Below, piece by piece: positions 45,039 through 53,948 of a stretch of 64,000 nt of DNA. A model generated the notes under the pieces. It saw only the letters and a list, made by a program, of their open reading frames with translations. It ran no database searches and was not told the DNA's origin. The stretch spans positions 27,389-91,388 of the forward strand of contig JAIPGI010000003.1 of the NCBI GenBank assembly GCA_021736215.1. The letters run 5' to 3'. This DNA comes from Candidatus Altimarinota bacterium (GTDB taxonomy: Bacteria > Patescibacteriota > Gracilibacteria > UBA4473). Every line of letters begins with the position of its first letter. Within the stretch, counting starts at the first letter, position 1. Position numbers and translations under genes: made by a program.

Positions 45039-45548
45039 ATGATCAAATTTTGTGTTCGCATCCTCTTTTTTGCAGGACTGTTCCTGCTTCCACAAATAAG
45101 TTTTGCCCAGACGAATGATTTTTATCTCTACCGACCAGATTTAGTGCATCAAGATTCTCGCTCTGTGAGATCGACCATTGTTCATACCGATAAATTTATA
45201 GAGAATCAGGAAGAACCAAACCAAAAGCTTTTTGCAGGATTGGCTCGACGTGACAGAAATTTGCAAGTCGATCAAGTGCGGACGGCGGTTCTTTCTCGAG
45301 AGGTTGCCCCGGGGAAGCTTATTGCTGCCTCCATGGAGCGAACATATCGCTATCAGCCAGGAGAAACTATCGTTGAACGTCCAGGTATCCGAGGAAAAAA
45401 TATTAGCATTGTTCAGATGCGAGTAGCGAACCAAACCTTGTCTATGGATGACTACATTCAGGGAACACGTATCGATTTCGACGTATATCTTGTGGAACAT
45501 CCGGTTATCGAAAAGATAGCTTCCAAAGGAGTAGGGATGTCTGGGTAA
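45039..45548 (+). CDS. Exported protein of unknown function
   Basis: A 169-residue protein with an N-terminal signal peptide ending near ISFAQ, then a polar, Arg/Gln/Val-rich mature region with no cysteines and no motif I recognise. The ATG giving MIKFCVRILFF is chosen over a frame starting inside the RluD gene. Confidence 0.65.
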   Translation: MIKFCVRILFFAGLFLLPQISFAQTNDFYLYRPDLVHQDSRSVRSTIVHTDKFIENQEEPNQKLFAGLARRDRNLQVDQVRTAVLSREVAPGKLIAASMERTYRYQPGETIVERPGIRGKNISIVQMRVANQTLSMDDYIQGTRIDFDVYLVEHPVIEKIASKGVGMSG

Positions 45549-45782
45549 ATTTCTCTTGTCTCGTTCTTTTTTGTGTGGATAAATAAAGAACTCCCAAAAA
45601 CAACTCACAATAAAAATTCATTGAATTTTTTAGCAGTTTGTTTTGCTCAAAATACCAATAATTAAAAATCCATAACAAGTAATTTCTTTCCATTCATTGA
45701 AAAAATGAACAAAAACTTTTGTACGTGAGAGCAAAAGGATTTTAAATTGATAATTGTTTATTGATAATTGATAATTGACATG

Positions 45783-46871
45783 ATGAACACTTTTGGGAAT
45801 TTGTTTCGGGTTACTTCCTTTGGGGAGTCGCATGGGCCGATGGTCGGATGCGTGATTGATGGATGTCCGCCAAATCTAGAACTAAGCGAAAAAAATATTC
45901 AAAAATACCTCGATAAACGTTGTCCTGGCAAGAGTAAAATTACTTCTGAGAGGAAAGAAAAAGATATATGTGAAATCGTGTCAGGAGTTTTTGAAGGTCG
46001 GACAACGGGGACTCCTATCGCTGTTTTGGTTCGCAATCACGATGCTCGTTCTCAAGATTACGAAAAACTCAAGGACGTGTTTCGTCCCTCCCACGCAGAT
46101 GCAACATACCAACTCAAATATGGGATTCGTGATTATCGTGGAGGGGGGCGCTCTTCGGGACGAGAAACAATTGCACGGGTTATTGGAGGGGCTGTGGCAC
46201 AACAAATTTTAAAATCCACAAAAACAAAAATTATCGGTTTTGCACGAGAAATCGGAGGAACATTTTTTGAAAATGTGGACTTTAATTTTATCGAAGAAAA
46301 TCCGCTCCGAATGGCGGACAAGAAAGAATTTGAAAAAATATTTTCTCAACTTCAAAAAATAAAAACCGAAAAAAATTCACTCGGTGGAGTGGTGGAAATT
46401 CGAGTAATCAATCCCCCTGCGGGTTTAGGATCTCCTGTGTTTGGAAAACTAGAGGCAGATTTAGCCTCAGCGTGTTTGTCTGTGGGATCGGTGAAAGGAT
46501 TTGAAATCGGAGAAGGGTTTACTTTATCTCGCATGAAAGGAAGTGAGGCAAATGACTCTCTTGTTAGTTTTTTAAACCCGGGCTTAAAGATATCCCAATC
46601 CCGCGTTCAAACATTAAGAAACGCCAATGGAGGGATTTTGGGGGGGATTTCTACAGGAGAAGATATTTGGTTTCGAGTAGCTATAAAACCAACATCTTCT
46701 ATCGGTCAAAAGCAAAAAACAATTGATAGCAAAGGAAACGAAATAGAATTAGAAATCGAAGGGCGGCACGATTCGATTATCGTGCCGCGAGTGATTCCCA
46801 TACTAGAAGCTATGACAGCACTGGTTTTGGTGGATCAGCTTTTTTTGCATAGAGCACAGATAGGGAAATAG
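45783..46871 (+). CDS. aroC: Chorismate synthase
   Basis: Last step of the shikimate pathway, needing reduced FMN. Signatures: GNLFRVTSFGESHGPMVGCVIDGCPP, YRGGGRSSGRET, the late GGILGGISTGEDI and RHDSIIVPRVIPILEAM. About 362 residues. The start may equally be the ATG three bases upstream. A run of TTGATAAT repeats precedes it and no SD is visible. Confidence 0.96.
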   Translation: MNTFGNLFRVTSFGESHGPMVGCVIDGCPPNLELSEKNIQKYLDKRCPGKSKITSERKEKDICEIVSGVFEGRTTGTPIAVLVRNHDARSQDYEKLKDVFRPSHADATYQLKYGIRDYRGGGRSSGRETIARVIGGAVAQQILKSTKTKIIGFAREIGGTFFENVDFNFIEENPLRMADKKEFEKIFSQLQKIKTEKNSLGGVVEIRVINPPAGLGSPVFGKLEADLASACLSVGSVKGFEIGEGFTLSRMKGSEANDSLVSFLNPGLKISQSRVQTLRNANGGILGGISTGEDIWFRVAIKPTSSIGQKQKTIDSKGNEIELEIEGRHDSIIVPRVIPILEAMTALVLVDQLFLHRAQIGK

Positions 46872-46976
46872 CAAGTCCCAAATTTCGTATTGTCGTTACA
46901 AACGAGTTTTGCCTCGACGGGACGAAGTGCGACAATCTCCAAAATACCTCAGGTTTTTTCAATGTTTTTTTTACGT

Positions 46977-47012
46977 AATCCCAGGTTCTAGAGATTCTTT
47001 GAACCCGGGATT
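46977..47012. repeat. CCCGGGTTC-type hairpin between aroC and the acetyltransferase gene
   Basis: AATCCCAGGTTC and GAACCCGGGATT pair with one mismatch across a 12-base loop. A near-identical hairpin lies at 53904-53936. The rest of the 223-base gap shows nothing else supported. Confidence 0.6.
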
Positions 47013-47094
47013 CGTAACATGTTCGCAATGACAAAGGGGGGAGAAATTTGAAAAAACAATTTAAATATGAGAAAAAGAAGGAAATAGTATTTAG

Positions 47095-47667
47095 ATGAAC
47101 AATATACAAAGCTACGAAATTCACACAGAACGGCTTTTTCTTCGACCTATTCAGAAAAAAGATGTACCTCACATTTTCGAAATAACACATTCACATCCAG
47201 ATATGGTCAAATTCATGACATTTAACCCTCCTCAGCGGATAGAAGAGACCATGAAATTTTTTGAAGAAACACAAATTCACACAAAAAAAGAAAAATTGGT
47301 TCGATGGGGGATATTTTTACAAGAACGACTCGTTGGAATTATCTCTCTTGAGGATATAACGAGAAACATCCGAGCTTGCAGAATGGATGTAGCAGAAATG
47401 GGATATTGGCTCAATCCAGAATTTCATGGACAGGGAATTATGACCGAAGTGGGAAAGGCCGTATTGGAATTTGGATTCAACCAACTCAACCTTCACAAAG
47501 TAAAAATAAGCCATATATCAGAGAATATCGCTTCGCAGCGGGTTATTGAGAAATTGGGATTTCGGTTTGTTGGAGAAAAAAAAGAGGATGTTTTTCGATT
47601 TGAGAAATGGTGGAATAAAAAAATATATGAAATAATTATCGATGAATTTTATACTCTATATCCATGA
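47095..47667 (+). CDS. GNAT acetyltransferase (RimJ/RimL-like)
   Basis: 190 residues. TERLFLRPIQKKDVPHIFEI opens the fold. The acetyl-CoA site follows as MGYWLNPEFHGQGIMTEVGKAVLEFGFNQLNLHKV, then SQRVIEKLGFRFVGE. RimJ/RimL relatives acetylate protein N-termini, but many act on small molecules. The stop overlaps the next start (ATGA). Confidence 0.88.
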   Translation: MNNIQSYEIHTERLFLRPIQKKDVPHIFEITHSHPDMVKFMTFNPPQRIEETMKFFEETQIHTKKEKLVRWGIFLQERLVGIISLEDITRNIRACRMDVAEMGYWLNPEFHGQGIMTEVGKAVLEFGFNQLNLHKVKISHISENIASQRVIEKLGFRFVGEKKEDVFRFEKWWNKKIYEIIIDEFYTLYP

Positions 47668-48215
47668 AAAAATTCAAAATCCTCTCACGTGAGACGCTCA
47701 TCAATTCCCATTTTTGCCCCATCGAAAAGCACCTTGTTGAGCTTCCGAACGGCAAGCTATCAGAGTGGTTTGTGAATATATCCAAGGCTGCAGTTATCGT
47801 TATACCAATACTTTCTTCGGGAGAAGTGCTCCTCCAAAAGGCCTATAAGCATGGCTCACGGGAAATTATAACAGAATTTTGTGCAGGAATGATTGATGAA
47901 GGAGAAACCCCGATCCAAGCCGCAAAAAGAGAATTATCTGAAGAAACAGGATATGCGTCATCACAATGGGAAAAAATAGGAGAAGTATTTGCCAATCCCA
48001 CGGGATCAGAGATGAAATATCATTTTTTCCTTGCAGGAAATTGTAACCAGATGAAATCCCCACAACAGGACGAAGCAGAGCAGATAGAAACATTTTTAGT
48101 TAAAAGTTTTGAAAAAGCGCGAGAACTTTTAACAAACCCCAAAACAATTACATCAAGCGCAACAATGGCAGCTTTAGTCTTTGCGGAAGGGAGTGTCCGA
48201 AAGAAAAAAATTTGA
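47664..48215 (+). CDS. Nudix hydrolase, ADP-ribose pyrophosphatase-like
   Basis: The Nudix box is complete: GMIDEGETPIQAAKRELSEETG (G-x5-E-x7-REUxEExGU). A conserved SGEVLLQKAYKHG strand precedes it, and FANPTGSEMKYHFFLA follows. 183 residues. Substrate preference for ADP-ribose or NDP-sugars is inferred. The rplJ promoter overlaps its stop codon. Confidence 0.88.
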   Translation: MKKFKILSRETLINSHFCPIEKHLVELPNGKLSEWFVNISKAAVIVIPILSSGEVLLQKAYKHGSREIITEFCAGMIDEGETPIQAAKRELSEETGYASSQWEKIGEVFANPTGSEMKYHFFLAGNCNQMKSPQQDEAEQIETFLVKSFEKARELLTNPKTITSSATMAALVFAEGSVRKKKI

Positions 48216-48239
48216 CAAGTATTCATTCTTCCCTAATAT
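48212..48239 (+). promoter_or_regulatory. rplJL promoter
   Basis: TTGACA (48212-48217) spans the Nudix gene stop; a 16-base spacer precedes TAATAT (48234-48239). Transcription would start near 48246, right at the L10 leader. Confidence 0.7.
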
Positions 48240-48245
48240 ACCCGC

Positions 48246-48373
48246 GGTCGAAGACAGTTGGTAGGTTCTGTGCTGTAAAACCAACCGAGACAAAATCAAA
48301 TCCGTTTCCTGTGATGTTCTGTACTGAAAGGAAATGGGAGAAGTCTCAAGTCTTTGGCCACAGAGACTTTTTT
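48246..48373 (+). ncRNA. Ribosomal protein L10 leader with terminator
   Basis: The 5' leader of rplJ has the L10-leader core: GAAGACAGTTGGTAGG, a variable loop, then ACCAACCGAGAC, pairing TTGGT with ACCAA. L10(L12)4 binds this fold in many bacteria to repress the operon. At 48341-48373 a stem AAGTCTC/GAGACTT runs into TTTT, a rho-independent terminator 12 bases before the rplJ ATG. Control by attenuation is therefore likely (inference). Confidence 0.8.
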
Positions 48374-48385
48374 AAAAACATCAAA

Positions 48386-48931
48386 ATGGCAATTACGAAA
48401 GTCAAAAAAACAGAACAACTCAGCTCCCTTGAATCAAAATTCAATGAAGCCAAAGGTGTTGCCTTTCTTAAATTCGATGGACTCACTGTCGAGGAAGCGC
48501 AGATTATGCGTCGAGAATTGCGAGCCAATGGGATGAGTTATACCGTTATCAAAAAAACACTGATTGAATTAGCCGCCAAAAATGCTGGATTTAAAGATGT
48601 AGATTCTAAAGCATTGGAGGGAGCTGTAGCGGTTATTGTTTCTCCTCATGACGAAGTTGCTCCCGCGGCTCTTATTAAAAAATATCAAAAAGAATTCATT
48701 AATGTCGCAACCAAAAAATCAAAATTGGATTTTGCAGGAGGGGTCTTTGGTGGAGTGTTTATTGATGCTGCCGCTACCAAAGAGCTTTCTACAGTTCCCA
48801 GCCGAGAAGAATCACTGGGAAAAATTGTTGGAGTGCTTCGCAGTGGTCCACAAAAACTTCACGGAGTGCTCAATTCTGGATTTCAAAAGCTTTTCAACGT
48901 TTTACAAAACGCAGAAAAATTTGCTTCATAA
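48386..48931 (+). CDS. rplJ: 50S ribosomal protein L10
   Basis: Stalk base protein that anchors L7/L12. The start MAITKVKKTEQL is chosen over a frame beginning inside the leader. KGVAFLKFDGLTVEEAQIMRREL, YTVIKKTLIELAAKNAG and a C-terminal helix for L12 binding are present. 181 residues, usual size. The ATG directly follows the attenuator terminator and lacks an SD. Confidence 0.97.
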   Translation: MAITKVKKTEQLSSLESKFNEAKGVAFLKFDGLTVEEAQIMRRELRANGMSYTVIKKTLIELAAKNAGFKDVDSKALEGAVAVIVSPHDEVAPAALIKKYQKEFINVATKKSKLDFAGGVFGGVFIDAAATKELSTVPSREESLGKIVGVLRSGPQKLHGVLNSGFQKLFNVLQNAEKFAS

Positions 48932-48966
48932 TATATTTTTCTTCCATTTTTTAACCCCTTTTTCTC

Positions 48967-49374
48967 ATGTCAGAAGAAACAAAAGTTACCATCAAGCTCG
49001 GAAAATCTGAGCAAACGGTCGTTGATGCGATCGAAAAATTGACAGTTGTTGAGGCCAACAACGTCGCTAAATACTTCGAAGAGAAGTACGGTATTACAGC
49101 TGCTGCTCCAGTAGCAGTTGCAGCAGTTGCTGCAGCTGGTGGAGAAGCTGATGCTGCCGACGAAAAATCTTCCTTCAATGTTGTTCTTAAAGATTCTGGA
49201 GCACAAAAAATTGCTGTCATTAAGGTTGTCCGAGAAATCACAGGACTGGGTCTTGGCGAAGCAAAAGCTTTGGCTGATAACGGAGGAACAATAAAGGAAA
49301 ACGTAAAGAAAGCTGAAGCCGAAGAAATGAAAAAGAAATTCGAAGAGGCCGGTGCTAAAATCGAATTGCAATAA
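48967..49374 (+). CDS. rplL: 50S ribosomal protein L7/L12
   Basis: Multicopy stalk protein that recruits translation GTPases. An N-terminal dimerisation domain, an Ala/Val-rich hinge (about residues 43-62) and a C-terminal domain with [24 protein letters not shown]. 135 residues. It follows rplJ by 35 bases. Confidence 0.98.
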   Translation: MSEETKVTIKLGKSEQTVVDAIEKLTVVEANNVAKYFEEKYGITAAAPVAVAAVAAAGGEADAADEKSSFNVVLKDSGAQKIAVIKVVREITGLGLGEAKALADNGGTIKENVKKAEAEEMKKKFEEAGAKIELQ

Positions 49375-49396
49375 TATCGCACGAAATAAAACATTT

Positions 49397-49428
49397 AGGA
49401 GTTTCGCTACAGAGTGGGGCTCCTTTTG
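49397..49428 (+). terminator. Possible rplJL terminator
   Basis: A short stem AGGAG (49397-49401) / CTCCT (49420-49424) followed by TTTG, 22 bases after the rplL stop. The stem is only five base pairs, so this is tentative. Confidence 0.4.
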
Positions 49429-49488
49429 TAGTGGAAAATACAGAAATTTCTTGCATTTTCTCATGAATTCTTTTTATATCGCTCCGTA

Positions 49489-49974
49489 ATGTTTGATGTT
49501 ATTACGGGTCCAGATAAAGAAATTCTACGAACGGTTTGTAAACCAGTGGAAGATTTTGACCAAAAATTGGAAAACATAGTTCGCGAAATGGAGGAGACGA
49601 TGTTGGCTCCGCACGGGAAAGATGAAATCACAGGAGTGGGTTTGGCAGCGCCGCAAGTGGATATTGATGCACGAATTATTCTTATTACGCTTCATATTGG
49701 GGATTCTACAGAGAAAGAAAAAAAAATACTGCCCATGATAAATCCAGAAATATTGGAATTGTCAGAGAATACAGTCATTCTGGAAGAAGGATGTTTGAGT
49801 CTTCCTGGAATATTCGGCAAAGTGTCTCGTCCCGCAAAAGTTCGTGCACGATGGCAAAATCTACAAGGGCACTGGTGTGAAAAAAAACTTGGGGATTGGG
49901 ATGCTCGAATTTTTTTGCACGAGTATGACCACCTAGAGGGAATACTTTTCACAGATTATCTCAAGAAAAGTTAA
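49489..49974 (+). CDS. def: Peptide deformylase
   Basis: Removes formyl from nascent N-terminal Met. All three motifs are present: GVGLAAPQV (motif 1), EEGCLSLPG with the metal-binding Cys (motif 2), and HEYDHLEG with the metal-binding histidines and catalytic Glu (motif 3). 161 residues, normal length. No SD; 105 bases separate it from ftsH. Confidence 0.96.
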   Translation: MFDVITGPDKEILRTVCKPVEDFDQKLENIVREMEETMLAPHGKDEITGVGLAAPQVDIDARIILITLHIGDSTEKEKKILPMINPEILELSENTVILEEGCLSLPGIFGKVSRPAKVRARWQNLQGHWCEKKLGDWDARIFLHEYDHLEGILFTDYLKKS

Positions 49975-50079
49975 ATCTGGGAATTGAGAATCCAACGTCC
50001 AATATCTCATATCTAAATCTCTTGCCTTTTTTCGAGTTTTCATCATTATCCTCCAGTCATTTTCGTCTTTTTGTAACGC

Positions 50080-51924
50080 ATGAAAAAATTTCCAAAAAAC
50101 GTTCCGAGTAGAACCAATCCGTTTGTTTATCTCTTTGTTATTGCCTTAGTTGGTGCTGCTTTAGCTTTGTTTTCTGGAGGAGATATATCTTTTTTGGCGA
50201 CGCAACAAGTCAAAGAAATTTCTATTACCCAAATGCTTGAAAAATACAAAGCGGATGAATTTAAACAAGTACAGGTAAAAGATAATGATATCAGTGCGGA
50301 AAGCTTCAGTGGTGAGTTTTTTCATGCATATAAAGAATCGACCGCCAATATAAAAGACTTGGGGTTGGATGATACTACCAAGAAAACCACTGTTACAGTT
50401 GTTGATACTTCTGACGGAAAGCTTTGGATTAATATTTTGATTGGAGTCGCTCCATTTTTACTTTTAATTGCCTTTTTTGTGTTTCTCTCTCGTCGGGCAG
50501 GATCTATGGGCGGAGGAGAGAGCGGACCATTTGGGTTCGGAAAGTCTCGAGCCAAGGTATATGACAAAACCAAGCATCAAACAAAATTTGCCGATGTTGC
50601 TGGGGCCAAAGAAGCAAAAGAAGAAGTGGTCGAGGTAGTTGATTTCTTAAAAAATCCTAAAAAATATCTCAAAATGGGAGCTAAAATACCGAAAGGGATT
50701 TTGCTTGTTGGGGCTCCAGGAACTGGAAAAACACTCATGGCTCGTGCCATTGCAGGAGAAGCAGACGTTCCATTTTTTTCAGTTTCAGGGTCAGAGTTTG
50801 TAGAGATGTTTGTAGGAGTTGGAGCAAGTCGTGTGAGAGATTTATTTAAAACAGCGAAACGGAATGCCCCAGCGATTATTTTTATCGATGAAATTGATGC
50901 TATTGGAAAGCAGCGAGGGCAGGGAATGGGAGGTGGACATGATGAAAGAGAACAAACGCTCAACCAAATTTTGACAGAAATGGATGGCTTTGAACCAGAT
51001 ACATCACTCATTGTCATCGCCGCTACCAATCGACCTGATGTTTTGGATAAGGCTTTGCTCCGTCCTGGACGATTTGATCGACGTGTACATATCGATATGC
51101 CAGATATGGATGCTCGGGTACAAATTCTAGAACTTCATTCACAAAATAAAATTTGGGAAAAAGGGGTGAATCTTCGAAAAATAGCTTCCAAAACAGTGGG
51201 ATTCTCTGGTGCAGATTTGGAAAATGTCGTAAATGAAGCGGCTATTTCTGCTGTGAAAAATAGGCAAAAAGCCATCACCCATAAAGACATAGAGGATGCT
51301 GTTGAAAAAGTTTCTATGGGACCCGAGCGACGTTCTCGACGTATTACTGAGGACGAAAGGAAAATTATTGCCTACCACGAAGTGGGGCATGCCCTTGCGG
51401 GACATTTTAGTGAACATTGCGAACCCGTACACAAAATATCCATTATTTCTCGAGGTTCTGCATTGGGGGTAACATGGTTCTTACCCGAAGAAGACAAGTA
51501 CCTCATGAGTGAATCCAAAATGAAGGATGAAATGGTATCTTTGCATGGGGGACGTATCGCTGAAAGGCTCATTTTTGGGCAAACAACCACAGGTGCGTCC
51601 AATGACTTGGAAAGAATTTCTCGCATTGCTCGGGCAATGGTAATGACCTACGGAATGGGGGATCAGAACAAAGTTGGGGCAGTTGTTTTTGCTGAAAAAA
51701 CAAAAGGATATGCGGGACTTGATTTTCAGGAAAAAGAATTTTCAGAATCAACCTCAAGAATTATCGATGAAGAAGTTCAGAAATTTGTATTTGATGCGGA
51801 AAAAACATGTGAAAATATTTTGAAAAAGAACCTCACACTCCTCAAAGTTATTGCTGAAGATCTTCTAAAAAAGGAGAATCTCACTCGTGATGAATTTTTA
51901 GCATATTTTGAAAAAACGAAATGA
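50080..51924 (+). CDS. ftsH: ATP-dependent zinc metalloprotease FtsH
   Basis: Membrane-anchored AAA+ protease. Two N-terminal helices (~residues 15-32 and ~122-143) flank a periplasmic domain. Walker A is GAPGTGKT (~210), Walker B IIFIDEID, the SRH has RPGRFDRR, and the zinc site is [11 protein letters not shown] (HExGH). A C-terminal coiled end follows. 614 residues. It overlaps gmk by four bases, ahead of yraN. Confidence 0.98.
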   Translation: MKKFPKNVPSRTNPFVYLFVIALVGAALALFSGGDISFLATQQVKEISITQMLEKYKADEFKQVQVKDNDISAESFSGEFFHAYKESTANIKDLGLDDTTKKTTVTVVDTSDGKLWINILIGVAPFLLLIAFFVFLSRRAGSMGGGESGPFGFGKSRAKVYDKTKHQTKFADVAGAKEAKEEVVEVVDFLKNPKKYLKMGAKIPKGILLVGAPGTGKTLMARAIAGEADVPFFSVSGSEFVEMFVGVGASRVRDLFKTAKRNAPAIIFIDEIDAIGKQRGQGMGGGHDEREQTLNQILTEMDGFEPDTSLIVIAATNRPDVLDKALLRPGRFDRRVHIDMPDMDARVQILELHSQNKIWEKGVNLRKIASKTVGFSGADLENVVNEAAISAVKNRQKAITHKDIEDAVEKVSMGPERRSRRITEDERKIIAYHEVGHALAGHFSEHCEPVHKISIISRGSALGVTWFLPEEDKYLMSESKMKDEMVSLHGGRIAERLIFGQTTTGASNDLERISRIARAMVMTYGMGDQNKVGAVVFAEKTKGYAGLDFQEKEFSESTSRIIDEEVQKFVFDAEKTCENILKKNLTLLKVIAEDLLKKENLTRDEFLAYFEKTK

Positions 51925-52490
51925 AGCAAGGAAAAATATTTTTCATTTCTGGACCGTCTGGAGTGGGAAAAGGAACGGTGATTACTGCTCTCAGGGAAAA
52001 ACATAAAAATTGGGTATTCCCGCCCAGTTGTACGACTCGGGAATCTCGTCCAGGAGAGATTGAAGGAGAAACATATTTTTTTATATCCAAAGAAGAATTT
52101 TTAAAACGAGTAGGACGAGATGAGTTTTTAGAGCATGCGGAAGTCCATGGAGGGAATTTATATGGAACCCTCAAAAAACCATTGGTCACTGGAGTTGAAC
52201 AGGGGAAAATAGTTATTCGTGAGTTTGATGTTCAAGGGTTTTTACAGGTAAGAGAGAAGCTTCCCAAAGAATATTATACTTCCATATTCCTTAAACCAGC
52301 AGAGGGTGTAGAGGTGCTTGGAGAAAGAATCCGTCATAGAGCTCCTATCACCGATGAAGAATTAGTGCGACGAATGGAATCCATGAAGAACGAATTGAAG
52401 TTAGAACATCTCTATGATTATACAGTTATTTCTCGGCAGGGAGCGATTCGTCAGATGGTTGAAGACATAGAACATATAATTGTGAGTTAG
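51921..52490 (+). CDS. gmk: Guanylate kinase
   Basis: Phosphorylates GMP to GDP. P-loop SGPSGVGKGTVI, GMP-binding SCTTRESRPGEIEGETYFFIS, and lid RIRHRAPITDEEL. 189 residues. The start overlaps the ftsH stop (ATGA). Confidence 0.96.
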   Translation: MKQGKIFFISGPSGVGKGTVITALREKHKNWVFPPSCTTRESRPGEIEGETYFFISKEEFLKRVGRDEFLEHAEVHGGNLYGTLKKPLVTGVEQGKIVIREFDVQGFLQVREKLPKEYYTSIFLKPAEGVEVLGERIRHRAPITDEELVRRMESMKNELKLEHLYDYTVISRQGAIRQMVEDIEHIIVS

Positions 52491-52538
52491 AAATTTGTTT
52501 TCTCTTTTCCAAAGAGGCACAATTCAAGACGTCTTAGT

Positions 52539-52919
52539 ATGCCGTATCAAAAAGAGTTGGGAAACAGAGGGGAACAAATAGCCTTGGCCTTTTTGCAGGG
52601 AAAGGGATTGCGGTTTCTTGAAAAAAATTTTCATGCACAGGGGGGAGAGATTGATTTGATTTTTTTTGATCCCACCCCAAAAGAATATGTTTTTGTGGAA
52701 GTGAAAACAAGAAGATCGAATTCATTTGGAGACGGAATTGCGGCAATTACTTTAAATAAATTTGAAAAGATACTTCGTGCAGCAGAAGATTTTTTTCTCA
52801 AAAAAATGAAGATGCAAGAAGTTCCATTTTTTAGAGTAGATGTGGTTATTGTGCGCATTGACAGGGGGGGAGTTTTTACCGAATATGTGCAGGAAATTGG
52901 GTTTGATGATTTTCGCTAA
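52539..52919 (+). CDS. YraN/UPF0102-family predicted endonuclease
   Basis: 126 residues with a PD-(D/E)xK-like core: LGNRGEQIALAFLQGKG, then NFHAQGGEIDLIFFD and YVFVEVKTRRSNSFG supply the conserved Glu/Asp/Glu-Val-Lys residues. The family is resolvase-like but uncharacterised in function. It is third after ftsH-gmk. Confidence 0.9.
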   Translation: MPYQKELGNRGEQIALAFLQGKGLRFLEKNFHAQGGEIDLIFFDPTPKEYVFVEVKTRRSNSFGDGIAAITLNKFEKILRAAEDFFLKKMKMQEVPFFRVDVVIVRIDRGGVFTEYVQEIGFDDFR

Positions 52920-52930
52920 AATAAAAACAC

Positions 52931-53875
52931 ATGGATGAGTACAAAGTTGTTTCTTGGGCAGTTGTTATGGTTATCCCCTTGTTTTTTATAGCATGGTTTT
53001 TTGGGTACAGAGGAAGTGTCGAATTCGGTATTCATCCAGAAACACCTTTCCAGGTACAATTTTCGAATAATGTGACAAAAAATTGTAAAAACTCCCCTTG
53101 TAAAATGTCTTTGCGGGCAGGGAAATCGTTTCGGGGGACTATTCAGGCAGAGGGGTTTCTTATGAATCCTTTCGAAACAGATTCTATACGAGTTTTTCAC
53201 ACCCAAAAAATATCTCAGACTCTTCTTCCTGCTGCAAAGGTAGAAACCCTCAGTATTGAGTCACGAGAAGCACAACAGAAACTTTTGCGTGAAAAATTCG
53301 TCCTCGACACAGCAGCGATTTTTGGTTCCCCACTTTGGGATAGAGAGGGGGAATTCGTTATTTTTGCCCAAAAACAAGGATCTCAATTATCCATAAATAT
53401 TCTTGATGTACAGGGTTCTCAAAAAATACTCAATACCATTACGGGGATATTTAATCTTGGGTATTTTCGAAAGAATTTTGCTCTCCAAGAGGATGGAATT
53501 GTTATTCCAGAACAGAATAATCTTTACTTTTATAATTTTACGACACGTCGCCGGGAACTGATTTTCCAAGGGCTCCTTCAGTACTTTGAAGATATATCCA
53601 TTGGAAATGGAGAATTTGTGGCACGTATGGGAACCCGTTGGTATCGGATTTCTTCTAAAGAAAAAACAGTTCTCTCTCAAGACACAATCAGGGCTTCTTT
53701 TCATCGAGGACAACTCTATGAATTGAGAAATGATGATATTTTTGTAGAAGGAAAGAAAATATTTACGCTTGATGAAAATATAAAAAATTTCGAAAAGACG
53801 TGGTTTGAAGGAGGAAACCTTCTTCTTCAAGGGAGAGAAGGGTTGTATAGAATCACATTTCCCTTAAGTAGATAG
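52931..53875 (+). CDS. Membrane-anchored PEGA-like/β-propeller-like protein
   Basis: One N-terminal membrane helix (about residues 8-27) precedes a short PEGA-like module (VEFGIHPETPFQVQF ... CKMSLRAGKSFRGTIQAEGF). The ~200-residue remainder is β-rich with repeated hydrophobic strands, possibly a propeller. Two cysteines (NCKNSPC) lie in the PEGA-like part. 314 residues. The function is unknown; an extracytoplasmic location is inferred. Confidence 0.6.
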   Translation: MDEYKVVSWAVVMVIPLFFIAWFFGYRGSVEFGIHPETPFQVQFSNNVTKNCKNSPCKMSLRAGKSFRGTIQAEGFLMNPFETDSIRVFHTQKISQTLLPAAKVETLSIESREAQQKLLREKFVLDTAAIFGSPLWDREGEFVIFAQKQGSQLSINILDVQGSQKILNTITGIFNLGYFRKNFALQEDGIVIPEQNNLYFYNFTTRRRELIFQGLLQYFEDISIGNGEFVARMGTRWYRISSKEKTVLSQDTIRASFHRGQLYELRNDDIFVEGKKIFTLDENIKNFEKTWFEGGNLLLQGREGLYRITFPLSR

Positions 53876-53903
53876 TGTTTTTTTAGGAAACGCGGATACT
53901 CTC

Positions 53904-53936
53904 ATCCCGGGTTCTATGAAATTTCGAACCCGGGAT
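53904..53936. repeat. Perfect CCCGGGTTC hairpin
   Basis: An 11-bp perfect stem (ATCCCGGGTTC / GAACCCGGGAT) with an 11-base loop between convergent genes. It is related to the hairpin at 46977-47012. It has no T run, so a terminator role is only possible. Confidence 0.65.
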
Positions 53937-53948
53937 AAACCATTGGGG

